From: Pelagibacterium nitratireducens
GTDB taxonomy: Bacteria > Pseudomonadota > Alphaproteobacteria > Rhizobiales > Devosiaceae
Length of the DNA stretch: 64,000 bases
Direction: 5' to 3'
Assembly: GCF_037044555.1 (NCBI RefSeq)
Contig: NZ_CP146275.1
Location: 558,001 to 622,000, forward strand
Shown: piece after piece, positions 58,227-64,000 of the stretch
Position numbering within the stretch: position 1 is the first letter of the stretch
Layout: each line of letters starts with the position of its first letter
The notes under the pieces: model-generated
What the model saw: the letters and a program-made list of their open reading frames with translations, nothing else
Told to the model about the DNA's origin: nothing
The model's database searches: none
Translations under genes and position numbers: made by a program

Positions 58227-60784
58227 ATCAATACGCCTCCCCCGGCACTCCGCTCGATGGCGGTGTCGATCTGACCAATTGCGACCGCGAACCGATCCAC
58301 AGGCTTGGCCGTATCCAGGGCTTCGGCTTTCTGGTGGCCGTCTCGTTCGACTGGATCGTTCAATATGTTTCGGCCAACAGCGCCGATTGGCTCGGCTCGG
58401 AGCCCGACGACACGATCGGTCGCCCGCTGGGCAATTTCGCCGACGGGGATTTCCTTCACACCATCCGCAACCATGTCCAGCATCTGACGGGCGCGGACGA
58501 TGTGGAGCGGGTGTTCGGGGTTCAGTTGACCGAGGGCGGAGCGCCGTGTGACACGGCGGTTCACGTTTCGGGATCACTGATTATCATTGAATGTGAGCCG
58601 GCCCGGACCGGCGCGGAAGGCAACGACTCCATGGTCCGCCGCATCGTGCAGCGCCTTCAGGCCGCGGACTCGGTGGACAAGCTGTGCAAGTCGGGTGCCA
58701 GTCTGGTGCAGGCGCTGACCGGCTTTGACCGGGTGATGATCTACAAATTCCTGCACGACGACAGCGGCGAGGTGGTTGCCGAATCCCGCCGGCAGGGTGT
58801 CGACAGTTTTGCGGGGCTGCGCTATCCCGCCTCTGACATCCCCCGCCAGGCGCGCGAACTCTACAAGCGCAACCTGATCCGCATCATTGCCGATGTGGAC
58901 GGGCAACCCCACGATATCACACCGTTCGCGGCACCCGATGGCATGCCGATCGATCTGTCCAATTCGGTGCTGCGCTCGGTCTCGCCCATTCATCTCGAAT
59001 ATCTGCGCAATATGGGGGTCGGCGCCTCGATGTCGATTTCCATCCTGCTGCGCGGGCGGCTGTGGGGGCTGATCGCCTGTCACCATTATTCCCCGCGCCG
59101 AGTGCCCTTCAACGTGCGCACGGCGGCCGAACTGATCGGGCAGATGTTCTCGCTGGCGCTCGATGCCAAGATCCGCGAAAGCGAGATCGAGGCCGAAAAG
59201 CGGGCGCAGGAATTTCACCACAAGGTGCTGCGCATGGTCGGACCGGAGCAGGGACCGGTCTCCCAGCTCGCTTCGATGTTCGGGGAGATGAGCGGGCTGG
59301 TCGATTGTAACGGGATCGGCATGATCGTCGATGAGGAGGTCGAACTGTGGGGAGAGACGCCGGAGCGCCCCGAGTTCAAGGCGCTGGTGCAGTTTCTCAA
59401 CCGGACGGTGTCCAATTCCATCTTTGTCACCCACGAGCTGGGCAAGCTTCATCCGGCCGCGGCCGCCTATGCCGACAGGGTTTCGGGCATGCTGGTCATT
59501 CCCATCTCGCGCACGCCCGGCGACTATCTGATCTTTTTCCGCCGCGAGGTGACCGAGGAGGTCAAATGGGCCGGCAATCCGGAAAAGCCGGTGAGCGTGG
59601 GGCCGATGGGGTCGCGCCTGACGCCGCGCAAGAGTTTCGAGATCTGGCAGGAAACGGCGCGCGGGCAGTCCGAGCCCTGGAGTTCGAGCCATATCAGGCT
59701 GGCCGAGGCGCTGCGCGTGAGCCTGCTCGAAGTGATCCTCAAGCATACCGAGCTGATCGAGGGTGAGCGAAGGCAGGCACGCCAGCGTCAGGAACTCCTG
59801 ATCGCCGAACTCAATCACCGGGTGCGCAACATTTTGGGCCTGATCCGCGGCCTGATCCGTCAGGTCAATACGCCCCAGCGCAGCACGGAAGCGTTCGTTT
59901 CAACGCTCGACGACCGAGTGCAGGCGCTGGCGCGGGCCCATGACCAGTTGACCGAGCGTCAATGGGGCTCGGGATCGCTGCTGGCGTTGATCGAAAACGA
60001 GACGGCGGCCTATCTGGCGGAAAAATCGGAAAGGGTGATCGTTTCGGGGGACGATGTGGGCCTGGTGCCGCAGAGTTTTTCGGCGCTGGCGCTGGTCATT
60101 CACGAGTTGACCACCAATTCGGCCAAGTATGGCGCATTGTGCGACAAGCGGGGCACCGTTGCCATTGCGCTCGAGCGCGACGATTCAGGCTGGCTGACCA
60201 TACGCTGGGTCGAGCGCGACGGCCCGCCCGTCAAGCCGCCGGGCGGCGCCGGGTTCGGGTCGGTGGTGATCGAGCGCTCGGTGACCCATGACCTTGGCGG
60301 ATCGGTCGAGATGGATTATCGCATCGACGGGTTGCGGGCCAAATTGCGCATTGCGCCCGAACATCTGGCCGATCTCGATGAAGCCCGACAGCATGCGCCG
60401 CGTCCGGTCATAAGGCGGGCGGGCAAGGTGAATTTCCCCGAGGGGCGGGCGCTGATCGTCGAAGACAATGTCATCATCGCCATGGATTGCGAGGCGGTGC
60501 TGCGCGACATGGGGTGCGGGGAGGTGGTTCTGGCGTCCAGCGTCGCCCAGGGGCTCAAGGCGATCGAGAATACCGAAATCGGCTTTGCGGTGCTCGATGT
60601 CAATCTGGGCAACGAGACGAGCTTTGCCATTGCCGATGTGTTGAGCGAAAGGGCCATCCCGTTCATCTTTGCCTCGGGCTATGCCGATGGCGTGTCGTTT
60701 CCCGATGCGCATGTGGAACGCCCGAAAGTCTCCAAGCCCTACGACATGGCAAGTCTCACCGATGCGCTCAAGCGCGTGTTCTGA
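58223..60784 (+). CDS. bphP: Bacteriophytochrome with HWE histidine kinase and fused receiver
   Basis: An 853-residue red/far-red photoreceptor. The N-terminal PAS domain has Cys20 in DLTNCDREPIH, the position that binds biliverdin; the GAF domain has the RYPASDIPRQARELY block (about residues 200-215) and the PHY domain the PRKSF tongue (about 470). The output is an HWE kinase: phospho-His in LNHRVRN (about 531-537), N box HELTTNSAKYG and the W-x-E motif in RWVERDGPP. A receiver domain follows (VEDN about 745, phospho-Asp in LDVNLGN), so it is a hybrid kinase. It is coupled to bphO. The downstream partner is not in the window. Confidence 0.95.
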   Translation: MNQYASPGTPLDGGVDLTNCDREPIHRLGRIQGFGFLVAVSFDWIVQYVSANSADWLGSEPDDTIGRPLGNFADGDFLHTIRNHVQHLTGADDVERVFGVQLTEGGAPCDTAVHVSGSLIIIECEPARTGAEGNDSMVRRIVQRLQAADSVDKLCKSGASLVQALTGFDRVMIYKFLHDDSGEVVAESRRQGVDSFAGLRYPASDIPRQARELYKRNLIRIIADVDGQPHDITPFAAPDGMPIDLSNSVLRSVSPIHLEYLRNMGVGASMSISILLRGRLWGLIACHHYSPRRVPFNVRTAAELIGQMFSLALDAKIRESEIEAEKRAQEFHHKVLRMVGPEQGPVSQLASMFGEMSGLVDCNGIGMIVDEEVELWGETPERPEFKALVQFLNRTVSNSIFVTHELGKLHPAAAAYADRVSGMLVIPISRTPGDYLIFFRREVTEEVKWAGNPEKPVSVGPMGSRLTPRKSFEIWQETARGQSEPWSSSHIRLAEALRVSLLEVILKHTELIEGERRQARQRQELLIAELNHRVRNILGLIRGLIRQVNTPQRSTEAFVSTLDDRVQALARAHDQLTERQWGSGSLLALIENETAAYLAEKSERVIVSGDDVGLVPQSFSALALVIHELTTNSAKYGALCDKRGTVAIALERDDSGWLTIRWVERDGPPVKPPGGAGFGSVVIERSVTHDLGGSVEMDYRIDGLRAKLRIAPEHLADLDEARQHAPRPVIRRAGKVNFPEGRALIVEDNVIIAMDCEAVLRDMGCGEVVLASSVAQGLKAIENTEIGFAVLDVNLGNETSFAIADVLSERAIPFIFASGYADGVSFPDAHVERPKVSKPYDMASLTDALKRVF

Positions 60785-60821
60785 GTGGCTGGATGACGGC
60801 GCGATTGCGAACTGGAGCCGT

Positions 60822-61220
60822 TCAGAGCAGATCGCACAGCGGGGCGATGAGTGGGATGTCGGCGGGAGGCATGGGATAGTCGTGCAGTTTTTGCGGGCGC
60901 ACCCATTTGAGCGCCGAATGCTCTTTGGCAATTGGCGTGCCCTGCCATTTCCTGCACACATAGAGCGGCATCATCAGGTGCCAGCCGTCATAGGTGTGGC
61001 TGGCAAAGGTCAATGGCGCGAGGCACGCCTCCCTGGTTTCGATTTCCAGCTCTTCAGCCAGTTCGCGGATCAGCGCAGCCTCGGGGGTTTCGCCCGCCTC
61101 GATCTTGCCGCCGGGGAATTCCCACAGGCCGGCCAGTTGCTTGCCCTGGGGCCGCTGGGCGATCAGCACGCGCCGGTCGGCATCGACCAGCGCGCAGGCG
61201 ACGACGAGGGTGATTTTCAT
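60822..61220 (-). CDS. mutT: Nudix hydrolase MutT (8-oxo-dGTP diphosphatase)
   Basis: A 132-residue protein with the Nudix box GGKIEAGETPEAALIRELAEEL (split: GGKIEAGETPEAA, LIRELAEEL; about residues 37-58). It should hydrolyse 8-oxo-dGTP to the monophosphate, preventing A-T to C-G changes. It overlaps the GNAT gene upstream by four bases, and the ArgJ gene lies further upstream on the same strand. Confidence 0.9.
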   Translation of the reverse strand: MKITLVVACALVDADRRVLIAQRPQGKQLAGLWEFPGGKIEAGETPEAALIRELAEELEIETREACLAPLTFASHTYDGWHLMMPLYVCRKWQGTPIAKEHSALKWVRPQKLHDYPMPPADIPLIAPLCDLL

Positions 61221-61972
61221 TGCGTTTGTGCCTCGGGCTGGCGGCGGTAGTGGTAGGGGTAGCGGAAGACAAAACCCATGGCGAGATAGAGCGCGATGGC
61301 CGGGCCGTTGTCCCCCTGGACCTGGAGGGCTGCGTGGCTGGCGCCGTTTTCGGCGCCCCAACTGAGCGCGCTGGCCATCATGCGTCGGCCAAAACCCTGG
61401 CCGCGCAGTTTGGCCGAGGTGATGACGTCATAGACCATGACGATGCCCTCGCTCTCGACACACAGCAAGGACGCGCCGGGCGTGCCATCGTCGGCGGCGA
61501 CGACGATGCCGCATGCGGGACGTTTGAGCGCGCCCAGGATGGCGGCGAAGGTTTCCTGCTTTTTGGTATCGAACCCCTGCAGGGCCGTTTGCGCGGCGAG
61601 GAAAGCGGGATCGGTCGCATCGTAAAGACTGGCGGCGCCATCGAAGCCGTCGGTCTGGCCGAGCGGGCAGGACAGAACCAGGCTTGTCTTGAAGCGCTCC
61701 CAGCCTGCCCGGTCCAGCGTATCGAGGATGCCGCCGCCGGTCAGCGGGGTGACGCGGAAGACCGAGGGCAGATCGTGTTCGGCGTAGCGGGCCGAAAGAG
61801 TTTCGATCCGCTGGGCGGCATTGGTGTCATCGGCGGGATCGAGTGACCAGATGGCATTGGAGCGGCCTGAAAAACCCCTGGCGAAGCGGGCGCGCCATTG
61901 CCCGTCCTCGATGGTTTCGAGCGCGGGCCATGTGGCGAGCGAGGCGGCTTCGATTTCGGAAACGGTGCGCAA
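61217..61972 (-). CDS. GNAT-family N-acetyltransferase
   Basis: A 251-residue protein. The C-terminal GNAT core has SEGIVMVYDVITSAKLRGQGFGRRMM (split: SEGIVMVYDVITSAKL, RGQGFGRRMM), with the acetyl-CoA loop RGQGFG (about residues 190-195), and ALYLAMGFVFRYPYHY. The first 120 residues form a second, degenerate GNAT half. Substrate unknown. It lies between argJ and mutT (argJ-gnat-mutT), an order I recall in other Rhizobiales. A repeat (copy F) separates it from argJ. Confidence 0.82.
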   Translation of the reverse strand: MRTVSEIEAASLATWPALETIEDGQWRARFARGFSGRSNAIWSLDPADDTNAAQRIETLSARYAEHDLPSVFRVTPLTGGGILDTLDRAGWERFKTSLVLSCPLGQTDGFDGAASLYDATDPAFLAAQTALQGFDTKKQETFAAILGALKRPACGIVVAADDGTPGASLLCVESEGIVMVYDVITSAKLRGQGFGRRMMASALSWGAENGASHAALQVQGDNGPAIALYLAMGFVFRYPYHYRRQPEAQTQ

Positions 61973-61996
61973 GCTGGATCACACTTCTCTTTTGCC

Positions 61997-62045
61997 GCGT
62001 TGTCGAACCGTAAAACCGGTTGCCACTTTTGCTGACAACGCTCTA
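61997..62045 (+). repeat. Palindromic repeat, copy F
   Basis: Outer stem GCGTTGTC (61997-62004) with GACAACGC (62034-62041), core GAACCGTAAAACCGG ... CCACTTTTGCTG. The stop codon of argJ (minus strand TAG, 62043-62045) sits at its right edge. Confidence 0.82.
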
Positions 62046-63275
62046 ACTCCTGTAGCTGCCGTTGATATCGATATAACCGTGGGTCAGATCGCAGGTATAG
62101 ACGGTGGCAGAGCCCGTTCCGAGCCCGATATCGACGCTGATCGAAAGCTCCTCGCCCTTCATATAGGCGGTCGCCGCGTCCTCGGAATAGTCGGGCGCGC
62201 GCTGGCCGTTGCGGGCCAGAACGTGGTCGCCAAAGGCGATGGTGAGCTTGTCGCGGTCGGCGGGCTGGCCGGCCTTGCCCACCGCCATGACGATGCGGCC
62301 CCAATTGGCGTCCTCGCCGGCGATTGCCGTCTTGACGAGCGGGCTGTCGGCAATGGCGCGGGCGATCCTTGCGGCGCTGTCGTCGGTCGTGGCACCGGAC
62401 ACGTTGACGGCAACGAATTTGGTCGCCCCTTCGCCATCGCGCACCACCTGCATGGCGAGATCGAAGAGCACATCATTGAGCGCTTCACCGAACGTTTGTG
62501 CGCGCGGATCGTTTAGGGATGCGATGGGGTCGATTTCCGCCTTGGCTGTGGCAAAGGCCAGAAGGGTGTCGGAGGTCGAGGTGTCGCTGTCGACGGTGAT
62601 GGCGTTGAAACTGGTCTTGTTGTGTTTGGCGAGCAGCGCCTGAAGCACATCGGCGGCGATGGGGGCGTCGGTGAACACGAAGCTGAGCATGGTGGCCATG
62701 TCCGGCGCGATCATGCCCGAACCCTTGGCGATACCGGCGATGGAGACCGTCGTGCCATCGACGTCGATCGTGGCCTCGGCCAGCTTGGGGAAGGTGTCGG
62801 TGGTCATGATCGCCCTGGCCGGCTCCATCCAGGGGTCGGCGGCCAGTTGGCCCGTGAGGTTTTGCAACACGCCATCGAATTTGGTGGCGTCGAGCGGCTC
62901 GCCGATGACCCCGGTCGAGGCGAGAAAGATTTCCGAGGGCTCACACCCCACCGCCCTTGCGGCGATGTCGGCGGTCAGTTTGACCGATTCGATGCCTTTT
63001 AAACCGGTAAAGGCATTGGCATTGCCCGAATTGACGACGAGGGCGCGGGCCGTACCATGGCCAAGGTTCTGCCGACACCAGTCGATTGCGGCCGAAGGGC
63101 AGAGCGAGCGCGTCAGAACGCCTGCAACCACGGTTCCCGGATCGAAGACGGCCAAAAGCACGTCGGTGCGCCCCTTGTAGCGAATGCCCGCCTCGGCGGT
63201 GGCAAAGCGCACGCCGGCAATGGCGGGCGGGGCGACATAGGATTTGGGGGCAAGGGGAGAGACGGGCAGGGCCAT
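62043..63275 (-). CDS. argJ: Bifunctional glutamate N-acetyltransferase/amino-acid acetyltransferase ArgJ
   Basis: A 410-residue enzyme of arginine synthesis. ArgJ transfers acetyl between N-acetylornithine and glutamate, and some also use acetyl-CoA. The self-cleavage motif is [12 protein letters not shown] (cleavage before the Thr of ATML, about residue 192), giving alpha and beta chains. GSGMIAP and the [17 protein letters not shown] block are typical. Its stop lies in repeat F. Confidence 0.95.
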   Translation of the reverse strand: MALPVSPLAPKSYVAPPAIAGVRFATAEAGIRYKGRTDVLLAVFDPGTVVAGVLTRSLCPSAAIDWCRQNLGHGTARALVVNSGNANAFTGLKGIESVKLTADIAARAVGCEPSEIFLASTGVIGEPLDATKFDGVLQNLTGQLAADPWMEPARAIMTTDTFPKLAEATIDVDGTTVSIAGIAKGSGMIAPDMATMLSFVFTDAPIAADVLQALLAKHNKTSFNAITVDSDTSTSDTLLAFATAKAEIDPIASLNDPRAQTFGEALNDVLFDLAMQVVRDGEGATKFVAVNVSGATTDDSAARIARAIADSPLVKTAIAGEDANWGRIVMAVGKAGQPADRDKLTIAFGDHVLARNGQRAPDYSEDAATAYMKGEELSISVDIGLGTGSATVYTCDLTHGYIDINGSYRS

Positions 63276-63421
63276 GGGAGAAAAGACCTTGAGGGGGTAC
63301 GCGTTGGCGGTTCTTCCGTGTGCCCCAACATTGCCGTGCTGGCAAGAGGCGCAGTCGGCTCGATCATTTCATCGTTTCACGGAAACGGCGCGACGCTCTT
63401 TGCCACCATGCGGGAAATATT

Positions 63422-63455
63422 GACGCTCTCGTCCCGATTTCGAAACGAGAGCGTC
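63422..63455 (-). terminator. Hairpin after the two-helix membrane gene
   Basis: GACGCTCTCGT (63422-63432) pairs perfectly with ACGAGAGCGTC (63445-63455). On the minus strand it follows the stop of the 63473-63760 gene; only a weak U-run (AATATTT) comes next. Confidence 0.55.
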
Positions 63456-63472
63456 GGGCATTGGGTGCGGGC

Positions 63473-63760
63473 TCACCTGCGCACAGGGCGCATGATGAAA
63501 CCGGCAAAGCGTTTCTGGATCTGGGGGATCATCCAGAACACCATGATGGCAACCATGAGCGGGGTGACGATCAGGGTGGTCTGCCAGATGGGCCAGCCGG
63601 CCGTGAGCGGCAGGACGAGATAGAGAATGAGCGTGATGATGGGATAAACGCCGAACAGTGTGACCAGAAACTGCCGCGAGCGGTTGGGACGGAGCGAAGC
63701 ACCGGCCGCTGGCTGGGCGGTGGTGGATGAAGGGGTTTGTGCGGAGGAAATATCGGACAT
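63473..63760 (-). CDS. Small two-helix membrane protein
   Basis: A 95-residue protein with a Ser/Thr/Pro/Ala-rich cytoplasmic start (about 30 residues) and two transmembrane helices (FLVTLFGVYPIITLILYLVL and TTLIVTPLMVAIMVFWMI), then a basic end RRPVRR-like (MRPVRR). It resembles small DUF2798-like proteins in layout only. Palindromes directly before its start suggest control by a TetR-type repressor. Function unknown. Confidence 0.6.
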   Translation of the reverse strand: MSDISSAQTPSSTTAQPAAGASLRPNRSRQFLVTLFGVYPIITLILYLVLPLTAGWPIWQTTLIVTPLMVAIMVFWMIPQIQKRFAGFIMRPVRR

Positions 63761-63776
63761 TGTTTCAACCTTTCGA

Positions 63777-63814
63777 AACGGAACGTTCCGTTATATATTG
63801 AAACGAGCCGTTTC
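63777..63814. promoter_or_regulatory. Twin palindromic operator
   Basis: AACGGAACGTTCCGTT (63777-63792) is a perfect 16-base palindrome. GAAACG-agc-CGTTTC (63800-63814) is a second one just beyond, and both share the half-site GAAACG (63775-63780 and 63800-63805). They lie 17 bases upstream of the minus-strand gene's start, with a TATATA-rich stretch between, as expected for a TetR-type operator. Confidence 0.5.
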
Positions 63815-63928
63815 GTTCAAGTGGATATTGTCGATTTTTTCCCCTATATCTTCGGGCGAGCCCATTCGAGGCGCGCGATTGAAGGATTCCAATATGTCGC
63901 GAGGGGCTGGGAGGTCTCACCGGAGAGC

Positions 63929-64000
63929 GTGAAGTCTGGCGAGGCTGCGGCGCGCCCGTTCGTTCGTGGGGCGATTGAACGGCGGAACGCAGGGCTTATT
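63929..64000 (+). CDS. Possible start of a regulator, cut by the window end
   Basis: A GTG at 63929 opens a frame that runs to the window end (24 codons). It begins MKSGEAAARPFVRGAIERR and could be the N-terminus of a TetR-type repressor matching the palindromes upstream. The ribosome-binding site is poor and the fragment too short to be sure; a GTG at 63821 in the same frame is an alternative. Confidence 0.2.
   Translation, partial: MKSGEAAARPFVRGAIERRNAGLI

Noticed and set aside
1..64000. CRISPR array, insertion sequence or prophage
   Set aside because: No regularly spaced repeats, transposase or phage structural genes are visible.

Overview
The window reads as a chromosomal stretch of a GC-rich alphaproteobacterium, most likely a Hyphomicrobiales member close to Devosia/Pelagibacterium (inference from content, not from a search). 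Supporting signs are CpdR, alphaproteobacterial SOS boxes (GTTC-N7-GTTC), the CobS/CobT cobaltochelatase pair, the order aroK-aroB-CorC and xerD-accA, a DUF2474/CydAB cyanide-insensitive oxidase and a bacteriophytochrome with an HWE kinase. No phage, integrative element, insertion sequence or CRISPR array is visible; most of the window looks like core genome with a few accessory modules.

Layout. 1-1.7 kb: start of a winged-helix regulator facing away from an outer-membrane barrel plus secreted-protein pair. 1.7-5.6 kb: cell-cycle/envelope block (CpdR, zinc-ribbon protein, FtsE, FtsX, PlsC). 5.6-7 kb: a small unknown gene with a LexA box and an acetyltransferase, with palindromic repeats. 7-12.9 kb: an accessory, possibly iron- or surface-related region (FecB-like binding protein, diguanylate cyclase, LuxR-type regulator, TbpB-like surface lipoprotein, Slam translocon), then tRNA-Arg(CCU). 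13-18.8 kb: cytochrome bd-type oxidase with its small DUF2474 subunit, GloB, a methyltransferase, MarR-AzoR. 19-30.4 kb: purple acid phosphatase, Abhydrolase_9/ExoD membrane pair, HisC-TyrC, DUF2125, ChaC, nuclease-M48 protease pair, CarD. 30.6-35.6 kb: a tryptophan-tryptophylquinone (TTQ) amine dehydrogenase operon (B-E-D-A-cytochrome c) divergent from an AraC regulator, followed by ferredoxin FdxA. 35.7-42.5 kb: S4-domain protein and an SUV3-like helicase behind a second SOS box, a P-loop ATPase, an ArsR-type regulator with an MFS exporter. 42.5-50.8 kb: DUF3108, RpmB, a queuosine-precursor-type transporter, M42 peptidase, phytase-like protein, CobT, CobS, J-domain protein. 50.9-57.5 kb: BolA, CorC, AroB, AroK, a 50-residue membrane protein with XerD, AccA, a lipoprotein L,D-transpeptidase. 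57.6-60.8 kb: heme oxygenase and bacteriophytochrome. 60.8-64 kb: MutT, GNAT, ArgJ, a two-helix membrane protein and palindromic operators.

How the parts work together. Several tight gene pairs, overlapping by a few bases, suggest shared transcripts and functions: bphO makes the biliverdin that BphP binds; the TTQ operon holds both enzyme subunits, the disulfide/maturation factors D and E and a likely electron-acceptor cytochrome, but no MauG is in sight; the lipoprotein and Slam form a surface-display pair; HisC and TyrC, or AroB and AroK, serve aromatic amino-acid synthesis.

Beyond genes, the most striking signal is a family of at least seven dispersed hairpins sharing the core GAACCG-n-AAAA ... 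CACTTTT-GCTG, whose outer 8-bp stems differ in sequence from copy to copy yet stay complementary. Stop codons of three neighbouring genes lie in or at the edge of copies, and the C-terminus of the S4 protein is encoded by one. Two SOS boxes and several regulator-adjacent repeat operators are also described.
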